Made by a program: the position numbers and the translations under genes. This document shows positions 6,727 to 15,042 of a DNA stretch of 15,382 bases, one piece after another. The first letter of the stretch is position 1. The number at the start of each line of letters is the position of its first letter. The DNA is from Bacillota bacterium (lineage in GTDB: Bacteria > Bacillota > Dethiobacteria > Dethiobacterales > Dethiobacteraceae): the NCBI GenBank assembly GCA_024650095.1, contig JANKMV010000013.1, positions 1 through 15,382 of the forward strand, in the 5' to 3' direction. Below the pieces are notes generated by a model. That model did not search any database. It worked only from the letters and a program-made list of their open reading frames with translations, and was not told where the DNA came from.

Positions 6727-8442
6727 TTAGTACTTCCCGTATTCCTTATCACTCAGGGATATTTCCTTTGTTCTAGTCGCGGCAGCTTCCTGTTGACCCA
6801 TTAGTAATTTTCTTTCACGACCTTTATTCCCCTCCGATAACTCCAGTTTTTTATGGTCTTCTTTTTCCCTATATAAAGATACTGTTCTGTTCACATCTTT
6901 TAGTTTAAATTGCGCCACCTGTTCTTTCATAAGTTCGGCCTGTCCAGCCAATTCCTCACTGGCGGCAGCACTTTCTTCAGAAGTGGCAGAGTTGCTTTGA
7001 ACAACATCGGATACCTGCATCACTCCAAGGTTCACTTGCTCGATAGCCGATGCTTGTTCATTCGATGCAACGGCAATATTACTTACCAAGTTGGCAACTT
7101 TTCCGATGCCTTCAACAATTCTATTCAACGCATCGGCAGTAAGGTTAGCAATTTTTGTGCCACCCTCAACTTTTTTAATCGAGCCTTCAATCATATCTGT
7201 TGTTTCTTTAGCCGCGTTAGCGGAACGAGCAGCCAAGTTACGAACTTCTTCTGCAACCACGGCAAACCCTTTACCATGTTGTCCGGCCCTCGCTGCCTCT
7301 ACTGCAGCATTTAGTGCTAAGATATTCGTTTGGAAGGCAATTTCGTCAATAACTTTAATAATTTTCGAGATATTACTGGAAGAGTCATTAATTTCCTCCA
7401 TGGCTTTGAGCATATCTTCCATTTGATGGTTTCCCTGCTCCGCATTGACTTTTGCCGATTCTGCAAGGATGTTGGCCTCATCGGCATTGTTTGCATTTAA
7501 TTTAGTCTGTTCAGAGATTTCTTCAAGGGAAGCTGTGAGTTCTTCTATGGAGCTAGCCTGTTCCGTGGCTCCTTGAGAAAGAACTATGCTCGAGTCGGAT
7601 ACTTGTTTGGAACCAGCTGCTACTTGTTCAGAGGCCGCATTAATGTTAGACATGACATCATTAATGTTTTCCGACATCCGGCTAAAAGAATTCGCTAGAA
7701 CTCCAATCTCATCCTTTGAGTTAATGTTGATGGTCACGTCCAGGTCGCCATCAGCAATTTTTTCGGCAGCGACAGCTAGGATATTAATAGGCTTCTTAAT
7801 GCTCGAAGAGATAAATAGAGCTATAATAATCGAGAGAAGCAAACCGATGACAATAATGGTTATCGACTGCTTAATGGATGCTTGAGTTGTAGCTGTATTA
7901 AAGGCTGCCGCGTCTTTAGCAGAGTCAACCTTAATTTCTGCTAATCTATGATAGGCTGTTTCTATAGCCGTTCTTAATGGTATGCCTACATCTCTTATTA
8001 CAATATTAGCTTCATCATGCCGATTCTCTTTCGCTAGTTGGACAACATTTTCCACCATTTCTTCAAATAAAGCAAAATTCTTGGCAAGTTCTTCGCTAAG
8101 TAGTTTACCTTCATCAGAAAATAGAGTTGTAACGTAAGTAGCCAAACCGGCTTTAAATTCTTCCTCTCTGGCACTAATTCGGGTTTCTGTTGCAGTGAAT
8201 TCTTCTGCAGACGTTGCCCGCATTGCAATATATATTTCAGTACGCAAAGCCTGAAAAGATTCTGCTATATATATCATTTCACCTAAAGGTACAGTCATCG
8301 TTTCGTATAGTTCTGTATCTAAGTCATCAACAACCTGAATATTTATAATGCCAATCAGACCAACAGCAAGTGCAAATAAAGCAATAAATAAAAAACCGGC
8401 GGTTAGTTTTGTACCGACCTTCATATTATAGTACCATCGCAT
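6727..8442 (-). CDS. Methyl-accepting chemotaxis protein with periplasmic/extracytoplasmic helical sensor
   Basis: A 571-residue transmembrane chemoreceptor. TM1 is at about 11-34. The extracytoplasmic region, about 35-191, is all-helical and resembles the 4HB_MCP sensor class. TM2 is at about 192-213, followed by a HAMP domain at about 214-267 (SIKKPINILAVAAEKIADGD). The cytoplasmic signalling coiled coil follows, with the conserved tip at 366-404 (DEIAFQTNILALNAAVEAAR, then GKGFAVVAEEVRNLA), where CheA and CheW bind. Probable methylation or deamidation sites lie in TEQASSIEEL (293-302), NEQASAIEQV (461-470) and SEESAAASEEL (488-498), the targets of CheR, CheB and CheD. The charged C-terminal tail after about 515 has no NWETF-like CheR-binding pentapeptide. 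The start at ATG 8440-8442 has GGGAGG upstream. It sits 15 bases after cheW. The ligand cannot be told from the sequence. Confidence 0.95.
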   Translation of the reverse strand: MRWYYNMKVGTKLTAGFLFIALFALAVGLIGIINIQVVDDLDTELYETMTVPLGEMIYIAESFQALRTEIYIAMRATSAEEFTATETRISAREEEFKAGLATYVTTLFSDEGKLLSEELAKNFALFEEMVENVVQLAKENRHDEANIVIRDVGIPLRTAIETAYHRLAEIKVDSAKDAAAFNTATTQASIKQSITIIVIGLLLSIIIALFISSSIKKPINILAVAAEKIADGDLDVTININSKDEIGVLANSFSRMSENINDVMSNINAASEQVAAGSKQVSDSSIVLSQGATEQASSIEELTASLEEISEQTKLNANNADEANILAESAKVNAEQGNHQMEDMLKAMEEINDSSSNISKIIKVIDEIAFQTNILALNAAVEAARAGQHGKGFAVVAEEVRNLAARSANAAKETTDMIEGSIKKVEGGTKIANLTADALNRIVEGIGKVANLVSNIAVASNEQASAIEQVNLGVMQVSDVVQSNSATSEESAAASEELAGQAELMKEQVAQFKLKDVNRTVSLYREKEDHKKLELSEGNKGRERKLLMGQQEAAATRTKEISLSDKEYGKY

Positions 8443-8457
8443 AGTTTTCTGCCTCCC

Positions 8458-8964
8458 TTATTTTTCTTGGCCTAAATCATTAATGACATTAAACTCGTCC
8501 TCTGACAACAGTTTGTTGCAATCGAGCAAGAGTTTAACCTCATTACCTACTTTTCCGATCCCCTTAATGAACTTATTACTACTCTTACTTACTTGTGGTG
8601 GTTCTACGATCTCTGTTTCGGGAATTGACATGACCTCGGCAACACTATCCACAATTAATCCCACAGACAAATCATTAATGTCCACGACAATCACACACGT
8701 TCTGTCGTTATACTCGAGAAATTCCTTTTTAAAACGTAATCTCACATCCATTACAGGGATAATTTTACCCCGTAAGTTGATGATCCCCCTGATATAATTG
8801 GGGAGTTCTGGAACTTCAGTGACGGGTTGGATACCGATAATCTCAGTTACATATTTAATTTCAATCCCGTACGCCTCATTGCCAACGGAGAAGGTTAAAA
8901 ACTTGTCCTTTTGTGTATCTTCCTCGGTGTCTAGTAAAAACTCTGATGACATTAACTCAGCCAT
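8458..8964 (-). CDS. cheW: Chemotaxis coupling protein CheW
   Basis: A 168-residue soluble adaptor that links receptors to CheA. After an acidic N-terminus of about 20 residues, the single CheW/SH3-like domain runs from about 21 to 160. It includes FLTFSVGNEAYGIEI, the conserved ITEVPELPNYIRGIINLRG-type stretch (here VTEVPELPNYIRGIINLRG) and IPVMDVRLRF. The conserved receptor-contact arginine lies in NLRG. The start at ATG 8962-8964 follows AAGGAG. It lies 103 bases after cheA, a gap holding an odd mini reading frame with a strong ribosome binding site, and 15 bases before mcp. Confidence 0.97.
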   Translation of the reverse strand: MAELMSSEFLLDTEEDTQKDKFLTFSVGNEAYGIEIKYVTEIIGIQPVTEVPELPNYIRGIINLRGKIIPVMDVRLRFKKEFLEYNDRTCVIVVDINDLSVGLIVDSVAEVMSIPETEIVEPPQVSKSSNKFIKGIGKVGNEVKLLLDCNKLLSEDEFNVINDLGQEK

Positions 8965-9024
8965 ACTTGCAGCTCCTTTCTTTCTCGTTATCGATTGGTG
9001 AAAAAAACAAGGTTATATAGTAAA

Positions 9025-9051
9025 CTAGAAGTCTTTCATGTAATCCCCCTT
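9025..9051 (-). other. Four-codon reading frame with strong ribosome binding site between cheA and cheW
   Basis: On the minus strand AAGGGGG (9045-9051) is followed after ATTAC by ATG AAA GAC TTC TAG (9025-9039), encoding MKDF. The 13-base string TCTAAGGGGGATT here is identical to the one before the cheY start (11742-11744). It may be the relic of a lost gene start, a translated leader, or chance. CheW has its own ribosome binding site downstream. Confidence 0.35.
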
Positions 9052-9067
9052 AGAAAGCAATAATTAA

Positions 9068-11116
9068 TTAGGTGATATTGTTGCCCACAAGACCTCCGAT
9101 ATCTAGAATGAGACTAATGCTACCATCTCCTAATAACGTGCAGCCTGCAATGCCAACTATTTTACGAATATCTCTAATGTAATTTGGCAATGGTTTTACC
9201 ACGACTTCATGTTGACCTAATAACTGATCCGCAAATAAACAAACAATTTTGCCATCCTGCTCCACCATTACTAAAATCCCTTGGCAAAAGTCTTTTACAT
9301 CCGTATTAACGCAAAAGCGTTCATGCAATCTAATAATGGGATAGCATTGACCCCTGACCATAATCATATCTTGCTGATCCAAATCGGTGAACGTTTCATC
9401 TGGTTTAGGACGGAAGGACTCTTTAATGGCAATCGTAGGTATGGTGTAGCAAGAATGTCCTACTTTTATGTTCATTCCGTCGATAATGGCAAGGGTGAGT
9501 GGAATTTTCAGAGTAACCGTGGATCCAACCCCTGCCACACTATCAACACTGACAGAACCACCGACGCTTTCAATATTTTTCGTCACCACATCCATGCCCA
9601 CACCGCGTCCAGAGAATTCAGAAATATTTTCTTTGGTAGAAAAACCTGGTAGAAATATTAAGGAGTAAATTTCTTTATCGGACATTTCATCTTCGGGCTT
9701 GAATAATAGATTATTTTCACGAGCTTTACTCAGTATTTTTTCTTTATTTAATCCCTTACCATCATCTCGCACCAACACAACTACATCACTACCAGCATTC
9801 TTAGCTTCCAACGTTATGGTACTGATGGCCTTTTTGCCTAGCGAAATTCGTTCTGTGGCACTTTCAATCCCATGATCAATAGCATTTCTAATTAAGTGCA
9901 TTAGTGGGTCAGAAATATGCTCAATAATATTCTTGTCCACCTCTGTTGTTTCCCCAATCAACTGCAACTCGACGTCTTTCTCCAGCTTTTTACTCATATC
10001 GCGTACAACACGATGCATTTTGTGGAAGGTGGTGGACAAAGGCACCATGCGAATTGACATCACTGTATCCTGAAGCTCACTGGTTATTTTATGAAGCTGC
10101 CGGGCAGCTTTTTGAAAATTATCCAAAGCCAATCCCTTTAAATCTGGGTTCTGTGTAACCATAGCTTCAGAAATAACCATTTCACCCATTAGATCCATTA
10201 GTTGATCTAATTTATTCACGCTAACACTAATAATGCTTTGATTGGTTACGGTGTTTGTCGCTACTTTTTTAACTGCTTCCACGGCTGTTACTATATTTTC
10301 TATTGCGGGCACTTGGTCCCCAATACTGTGTGTTATTGGTTGATCATCCTCAAGCTGTATTAATTCCAATTCTCTTAAGAATACTGTTTGATTAAAAAAA
10401 ATTTGCATCTCTTCATAATCTTTTTCTGTCTTACAATAAAGTTGAAACCCATGTTCTCGAATGATCATTACTGTATCATCATCTTCAATAATATCTTCCG
10501 GACTAAAGTAGATTTCATCCGCTATCTCTTTGAGTTTGTGGATAATGGCATATGCTCTTACATTCTCCATCTCGCAACCTTCCTGAAAATAGATGGTCGC
10601 TTTATAAGAGTAGTTTTCACAAGCACTCATATTTTGAGCTTTAGTTTCATCTGCAACATATGACTGCTGCACAAAGCTGGGATCGGTATCGTCTGTAGCT
10701 GCGTTTTGTTGCTTAAGCCTAGCTAGATACTCCTCAATCTTCTTAATCAGCGATGAGGCTTCGCCATCTATTTCGTCACCGTTTTTTACTTTTTGAAGCT
10801 CCACTTTAATAAAGTCTACGCCTTCGAACACTAAATCTGAGAGGATTGAACATTCAATCCGCAAAGGTTTTTGTTCCCGAAGGAAATAAAATAAATCTTC
10901 TATGTAGTGAGCACAAGATGCAATACTTGTAAAGCTCATCATCGCTGATGCACCTTTAATTGTGTGCATAATACGAAAGATTTCATTAATTGCATCTAGT
11001 GAAAACTCACTTGATTTTTCACTGGACAAAACTGCTGTTTCAAGCTGCTCTATCCCTTGGAGCATCTCAAATAAGTACATTTCAATCATCGACTCATCTA
11101 TAAAGCTCTCTGACAA
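9068..11116 (-). CDS. cheA: Chemotaxis histidine kinase CheA
   Basis: A 682-residue cytoplasmic kinase that passes phosphate to CheY and CheB. P1 (about 1-135) carries the phospho-accepting H51 in IMHTIKGASAMM. P2 (about 168-256) is the CheY/CheB docking domain (YKATIYFQEG, GFQLYCKT). P3, the dimerisation helices, covers about 297-360 (VNKLDQLMDLMGEMVI). P4, the ATPase domain, covers about 365-540, with the N box LMHLIRNAIDHG at 405-416, G1 DDGKG at 451-455, the F box GFST at 491-494 and G2 GRGVGMDVV at 503-511. P5 (about 541-680) is CheW-like. All kinase boxes are intact. Translation starts at TTG 11114-11116 after AAGGGGGAG. A good SigD promoter lies about 130 bases upstream, so cheA probably heads its own flagellar-class transcript running through cheD. 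Confidence 0.97.
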   Translation of the reverse strand: MSESFIDESMIEMYLFEMLQGIEQLETAVLSSEKSSEFSLDAINEIFRIMHTIKGASAMMSFTSIASCAHYIEDLFYFLREQKPLRIECSILSDLVFEGVDFIKVELQKVKNGDEIDGEASSLIKKIEEYLARLKQQNAATDDTDPSFVQQSYVADETKAQNMSACENYSYKATIYFQEGCEMENVRAYAIIHKLKEIADEIYFSPEDIIEDDDTVMIIREHGFQLYCKTEKDYEEMQIFFNQTVFLRELELIQLEDDQPITHSIGDQVPAIENIVTAVEAVKKVATNTVTNQSIISVSVNKLDQLMDLMGEMVISEAMVTQNPDLKGLALDNFQKAARQLHKITSELQDTVMSIRMVPLSTTFHKMHRVVRDMSKKLEKDVELQLIGETTEVDKNIIEHISDPLMHLIRNAIDHGIESATERISLGKKAISTITLEAKNAGSDVVVLVRDDGKGLNKEKILSKARENNLLFKPEDEMSDKEIYSLIFLPGFSTKENISEFSGRGVGMDVVTKNIESVGGSVSVDSVAGVGSTVTLKIPLTLAIIDGMNIKVGHSCYTIPTIAIKESFRPKPDETFTDLDQQDMIMVRGQCYPIIRLHERFCVNTDVKDFCQGILVMVEQDGKIVCLFADQLLGQHEVVVKPLPNYIRDIRKIVGIAGCTLLGDGSISLILDIGGLVGNNIT

Positions 11117-11245
11117 TTTCTCTCCCCCTTAAGCCCTCAACTATCCTTGTTCTCCACATCTACGTATCAATCATACCAAGAGCGTGCCTTCAACTATTTC
11201 TTACCACTATCTTTCTCACGGGAGAAAACAATTTGTTATATTTTA

Positions 11246-11272
11246 TTATCGGTAATTAGTTCAATAACTTAA
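11246..11272 (-). promoter_or_regulatory. SigD/FliA-type flagellar promoter upstream of cheA
   Basis: On the minus strand TTAAGTTA (11265-11272), then 11 bases, then ACCGATAA (11246-11253). The known flagellar sigma-28 consensus is TAAAGTTT, 11 bases, GCCGATAA, so both boxes match at all but a few positions and the spacing is exact. It lies between cheY and cheA and would start a transcript near 11238, with a leader of about 120 bases before the cheA TTG. This puts cheA and downstream genes under late flagellar control. Confidence 0.7.
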
Positions 11273-11381
11273 CCTCTTATTCATATATACAGTGATTATT
11301 TTGTTATTCTGAATTGGGAGCAAAATATAGGACCATCTGACAAAACCCATGCATCTTAGCTATCTTATATATTGAAAACTA

Positions 11382-11744
11382 TTAGCTATTTAGTACTTTT
11401 GCTATGGCGTCTACAATCCTGTCAGGCTGGAACGGCTTTACAACGAAATCCTTGGCTCCCGCACTTAACGCTTCGATCACAAGTGTCTTTTGGCCCATTG
11501 CGCTACAGACAATAACCTTAGCGTTCGCATCATACTTCATGATTTCTTTCGTTGCAGAAATACCATCCATATTAGGCATCGTAATATCCATAGTAACCAG
11601 ATCCGGATTTAACGCTTTATACTGAGCGACAGCTTCCAATCCATCAGCCGCTTCTCCAACAATTTCAAAACCACTCTTAGAGAGAATGTTCTTTAAGGTC
11701 ATACGCATAAAAGCCGTATCGTCTGTAATCAATATACCTGCCAC
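11382..11744 (-). CDS. cheY: Chemotaxis response regulator CheY
   Basis: A 120-residue single receiver domain. CheY-P binds the flagellar switch and sets rotation direction. Acid pocket D8-D9, phospho-acceptor D53 in VTMDITMPNMDG, switch S81 in VCSAMGQ, F100 and K103 in VVKPF are all present, and no output domain follows. I chose GTG 11742-11744 because AAGGGGGATT lies just before it and the protein then starts at the normal point (AGILITDD). The longer frame from ATG 11840 adds 32 residues unlike any receiver and has no ribosome binding site. It lies 213 bases after the FliY-like gene and is separated from cheA by 265 bases containing the SigD promoter. Confidence 0.95.
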   Translation of the reverse strand: MAGILITDDTAFMRMTLKNILSKSGFEIVGEAADGLEAVAQYKALNPDLVTMDITMPNMDGISATKEIMKYDANAKVIVCSAMGQKTLVIEALSAGAKDFVVKPFQPDRIVDAIAKVLNS

Positions 11745-11833
11745 GCTCAAATCCCCCTTAGATTCAAGTAAATAATTTTTGGTATAACTCCCTATTCCAG
11801 AACAAATATAATTCCAGTAACATACATCAACTT

Positions 11834-11879
11834 TCGCCAAAATTTATTCGGTTTCTCTTACTCATGGTGTATTTGGCGA
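11834..11879. repeat. 8-bp inverted repeat in the cheY leader
   Basis: TCGCCAAA (11834-11841) and TTTGGCGA (11872-11879) are exact complements separated by 30 bases. They lie 90-135 bases upstream of the cheY start. They could form a stem in a cheY leader RNA or be a spaced operator. No T-run follows and no promoter is evident between fliY and cheY. Confidence 0.35.
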
Positions 11880-11957
11880 TGTAACGCTTTTTCTCAAATC
11901 AATAACGGAGATCTCAGTTGATAAATCTTACGTCCGATAGCTTAGATACTGACTTAC

Positions 11958-13616
11958 TCATGCTTTGAGGGTTTTAGTCAGCCTTAGACCGTATTGATTA
12001 CCAACAGCTACAATTTCCGCATTCATAATATGCTTACCATTAATAAAAACTTCCACATCCTCTCCAGCATCCGAATCTAACTCCAACACAGAACCTCTAT
12101 CAAGATTAAGCACCTGTTCTAACGGCATCTTAATCCGCCCAACAACACCATGAACTTTCAGGACGATGTTTTCCACCAGATTGAACTCATTATCTTCATT
12201 TTCGCTATAAAAGACGTTACTTTTTTCCATTGGAACGAATATGCTACTTTTTTCTTTTACAGTGTAGTCTACCGCAGCTTCTTCATCTGCCGGCACCGAC
12301 AACAAATTAAAATCTTCATCTGCTTCAATTTCTATTGGTTCACCATTAATCTTACCAATAAGATAATCGACCATCTCCCGAGAAAACTTAATTGGTATCA
12401 GCTGCAAAATCTCACTGTCAATCAAGCCTTCTAATTCAATTCTAAAAGCAACTTGTATGAAGCCACCCTCTTCACTATTCACGAGATCTTCTTTAATGAC
12501 ATACTCATCCTGTTTATATGCTACTTTTGGGGTGGAAATATTAATCATTTTATTGAAAATGTCCGACATGGCGGTGGCAGAAGCGCCCATCATCTGATTC
12601 ATAGCCTCACCCATTGCACTTAAATGGATTTCATTGATTTCTTGCTCAGAGTTAGGCTCCTCCATCATCATTAATTGCCCAATGATTACGGCGTCTTTCG
12701 TATTTACAATCAGTAGATTACTACCGGTAATCCCTTCAACATACTCCACTTCAATCAAAACACAGGGTGCTTTAAAACTGCTATTAATCTCTTGAACAGT
12801 TTTATATGAAATTGTCGGTGTCGTTATGTTTACTCGCCTAGAAGTAAGCTGAGACAAGATGGTTGCTGAAGATCCCAACGATATATTACCGATCTCTTTA
12901 AGTGCATCTTGCTCTAAATCATTGAAATCATCAAGGGGTGATGCTTTGTGTTCTTCCATCACCAACGGAGTATCAATTTCTCTTTCTGTTGGATTATCAC
13001 CAATATTGGCGATGAGATAATCAGCCATTTCCCTAGCAAACTTCACTGGTATTAGTTGTAGAAGTTCACTATCAATTAATTCTGCCAGCTCAATCCTAAA
13101 GGCAACCTGAATAAAGCCACCTTCATCACGATCAACTAACTTATCAAAGACTACCTGGCTATGTTCCATATATTCCACTTTAGGTGTGGAAATATTGATC
13201 ATTTTATTAAAAATATCAGACATGGAGGTAGCAGATGCACCCATCATCTGATTCATAGCTTCGCTCAGTGCACTTAAATGGATTTCATTGATCTCTTGCT
13301 CAGCATTAGGCTCTTCCATCATCATTAGTTGACCTATGACCACTGCATCTTTGCTATTAACAACTAGCAGGTTTTTACCCTCGATCCCTTCAACATACTC
13401 GACGTCGATCAGAATACAGGGTGCTACTAAACTGTTATTAATTTCTTGAGCGGTTTTATACGATATTGTAGGTGTTGTTATATTAACTCGACGTGATGTA
13501 AGCTGAGACAAGATGGTTGCCGATGACCCTAATGAAATATTTCCAATCTCCTTTAATGCATCTTGCTCTAAGTCGTTGAAATTATCAAGTGGTGATACTT
13601 TTTGTTGTTCTTCCAA
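11958..13616 (-). CDS. fliY: FliY-like switch phosphatase with two CheC modules and a C-terminal FliN domain
   Basis: A 552-residue protein from TTG 13614-13616, which has AGGAGG nine bases upstream; an ATG at 13646 is also possible but has a poor ribosome binding site. FliY normally has one CheC-like domain plus a FliN (SpoA) domain and removes phosphate from CheY-P at the motor switch. Here the CheC-like module occurs twice, at about 8-208 and 226-426, about 80% identical by hand count. The CheC/FliY active-site pattern [DS]-x3-E-x2-N-x22-P occurs four times without error: D19/E23/N26/P49, S115/E119/N122/P145, D237/E241/N244/P267 and S333/E337/N340/P363. An acidic linker (about 432-480) leads to the FliN domain (about 483-549). 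The LSQxEIDALL-type CheY-binding peptide usual at the FliY N-terminus is absent; it is on the fliN gene just upstream. No membrane segment. The domain calls are firm; the effect of the duplication is inference. Confidence 0.93.
   Translation of the reverse strand: MEEQQKVSPLDNFNDLEQDALKEIGNISLGSSATILSQLTSRRVNITTPTISYKTAQEINNSLVAPCILIDVEYVEGIEGKNLLVVNSKDAVVIGQLMMMEEPNAEQEINEIHLSALSEAMNQMMGASATSMSDIFNKMINISTPKVEYMEHSQVVFDKLVDRDEGGFIQVAFRIELAELIDSELLQLIPVKFAREMADYLIANIGDNPTEREIDTPLVMEEHKASPLDDFNDLEQDALKEIGNISLGSSATILSQLTSRRVNITTPTISYKTVQEINSSFKAPCVLIEVEYVEGITGSNLLIVNTKDAVIIGQLMMMEEPNSEQEINEIHLSAMGEAMNQMMGASATAMSDIFNKMINISTPKVAYKQDEYVIKEDLVNSEEGGFIQVAFRIELEGLIDSEILQLIPIKFSREMVDYLIGKINGEPIEIEADEDFNLLSVPADEEAAVDYTVKEKSSIFVPMEKSNVFYSENEDNEFNLVENIVLKVHGVVGRIKMPLEQVLNLDRGSVLELDSDAGEDVEVFINGKHIMNAEIVAVGNQYGLRLTKTLKA
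12339..13595 (-). repeat. In-frame tandem duplication of the CheC module within fliY
   Basis: Copy 1 (12993-13595, residues 8-208) and copy 2 (12339-12941, residues 226-426) are offset by 218 codons with no internal gaps needed. Many codons differ at the third position while the protein stays about 80% identical, so the duplication is not recent and both copies appear to be under selection. The most divergent stretch is the region after the second motif, around residues 147-165 of copy 1. Confidence 0.9.
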
Positions 13617-13649
13617 TAGAACCTTCCTCCTAAAATCATTTACCATCTC

Positions 13650-14036
13650 TTATGAAAGCTTACGTATTCTTTCTACGGGAGTTACAATTTGCTTCACACG
13701 TAGACCGTAATTTTCTCCAATGACCACCACTTCTCCCAAAGCAATCAAATGATCGTTAACATATAATTCGACCATGTCAGAAACGCTGTTATCCGTTTCT
13801 ATAAGTGAACCAGGTACTAGCGCTAATAAATCCTGTAATCTTTTTTGAGTTTTTCCCACCACGACCCTACTTTTTACGGGAACATCAAGAATTAGGGCCA
13901 ATTTTTGTTTATTTTTGCTGATAATCTCTTGTTTTTGCTCTACGTACTCTGGATTATGATCATCTTTACAATCGGCACCCAGCTCTCTACCCTTTATTAA
14001 AAGATCCAGCTCATCCTGTGTTAAAACATCACTCAT
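13650..14036 (-). CDS. fliN: Flagellar switch protein FliN with CheY-binding N-terminus
   Basis: A 128-residue protein from ATG 14034-14036. This start is preferred because GGAAGG lies nine bases upstream, while the ATG at 14045 abuts the same sequence. The first residues, VLTQDELDLLIKG (4-16), match the LSQxEIDALL-type peptide that in FliM and FliY binds CheY-P. After a charged linker (about 17-43), the SpoA/FliN domain covers about 46-118 (LALILDVPVKSRVVVGKT, GEVVVIGENYGLRV). FliN builds the lower C-ring of the flagellar motor. The gene overlaps the end of fliM by 8 bases and ends 33 bases before the TTG of fliY, so the three are one translational unit. Having the CheY-binding peptide on a stand-alone FliN is uncommon. 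Naming it fliN rather than a second fliY is based on the lack of a CheC domain. Confidence 0.9.
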   Translation of the reverse strand: MSDVLTQDELDLLIKGRELGADCKDDHNPEYVEQKQEIISKNKQKLALILDVPVKSRVVVGKTQKRLQDLLALVPGSLIETDNSVSDMVELYVNDHLIALGEVVVIGENYGLRVKQIVTPVERIRKLS

Positions 14037-15042
14037 CGGCTTCATCCTTCCTAATAATATCAGTAATTTCTCCCGCCATTTTATTCCCTGATCGCCCTAA
14101 ATTTACTTTGAATTTCCGTTTTCCTTCAAGAAAAAGGTCAATGGGTTGATCTATTTTCGAATCTAAAAGGATAATATCCCCTTCTTCAAAGTTCAAAAAA
14201 TCTGCCACCGTTATGGTGGTACTTCCTATGATCGCTGTAAGTTCCACTTCATACTCTTTTATTCTTTTCTCTAGCTTCTTTTGGGCATCCGAAATATCCC
14301 AATTCACCTTAGATTGCCTAGCATGCCAATTCTGTGCTGATAATCTAGTTAAAATAGGTTCAAGCGTAATATATGGCAAACACAAATTTATTGAACCCTC
14401 ATTCCCCGCAATGTTGGTTGAAAAACTTAGCAGTGCCACGGCTTCGCTTGAGCCCAATAGTTGACCAAACTGAGGATTGGTATCAAGCGCCTCTATCTGA
14501 GGATCTACATCCGCAATATCCTTCCAGGCGTAATGCAGGTTGCTCAATATTTTTTCATTTACCCTTCGCAAAACACTCAGTTCAATTTCAGTGAGTTCTC
14601 TGATTTTCTTCATGATGATTTTTCCTTCTCCACCAAAAAGAATATCAATGATTGTAGAGGTAAAAAAGGGATTGGTTTCAATGAGTGCCGTCCCATTACG
14701 GTCTGAAAACCTAAAGACCGTTACCAATGTTGGTAGTGGCAGAGAATAAATAAATTCATCGTACGGCACCTGGCTTGTCGACTCAAGCTTAACCGTAACG
14801 GATAGCCGCAAATATGCCGTCAAAAAGTTAGTTAACATACGGGCAAAATTATCGTGAATGTTCTTGAGTGTCCTCATTTGGTCTTTAGAGAATTTGTTTG
14901 GTCTTCTAAAATCATATGGAACAGCTTCATCATTAGATGAAAAGCCTTGCTCCCCTTCCTGCTGTTTTGTGGTCAAATCATCACTGCCTAGCGCACTGAT
15001 GATTGAGTCTATCTCAGATTGTGAAAGGACGTCCTTTCCCAT
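14029..15042 (-). CDS. fliM: Flagellar motor switch protein FliM
   Basis: A 337-residue protein from ATG 15040-15042, with AAAGGAG upstream; the longer frame to 15120 has no such site. The N-terminal peptide VLSQSEIDSIISAL (5-18) is the CheY-P binding segment. The middle CheC-like domain (about 45-230) includes YDFRRPNKFSKDQMRTL and the GGEGK loop (137-141). Unlike the phosphatases it lacks the E-x2-N active-site motifs. The C-terminal SpoA domain covers about 262-330 (TITVADFLNFEEGDIILLD). FliM links FliG to FliN/FliY in the C-ring and changes rotation on CheY-P binding. It is the first gene of the minus-strand series, with a divergent gene starting 126 bases away. No confident promoter was found in that gap. 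Confidence 0.97.
   Translation of the reverse strand: MGKDVLSQSEIDSIISALGSDDLTTKQQEGEQGFSSNDEAVPYDFRRPNKFSKDQMRTLKNIHDNFARMLTNFLTAYLRLSVTVKLESTSQVPYDEFIYSLPLPTLVTVFRFSDRNGTALIETNPFFTSTIIDILFGGEGKIIMKKIRELTEIELSVLRRVNEKILSNLHYAWKDIADVDPQIEALDTNPQFGQLLGSSEAVALLSFSTNIAGNEGSINLCLPYITLEPILTRLSAQNWHARQSKVNWDISDAQKKLEKRIKEYEVELTAIIGSTTITVADFLNFEEGDIILLDSKIDQPIDLFLEGKRKFKVNLGRSGNKMAGEITDIIRKDEADE

Noticed and set aside
6910..7314. A 134-codon plus-strand frame inside mcp, plus similar frames opposite cheA, cheB and fliM
   Set aside because: These are shadows of well-supported minus-strand genes with intact family motifs. None has a convincing ribosome binding site.
11340..11381. TAGCTA repeats after cheY as a terminator
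   Set aside because: Only 6 bases pair, with a long AT loop and no T-run, so it does not form a convincing terminator.
11745..11840. A 32-codon N-terminal extension of cheY from ATG 11840
   Set aside because: The extension does not resemble a receiver domain and has no ribosome binding site. A strong one precedes GTG 11744.
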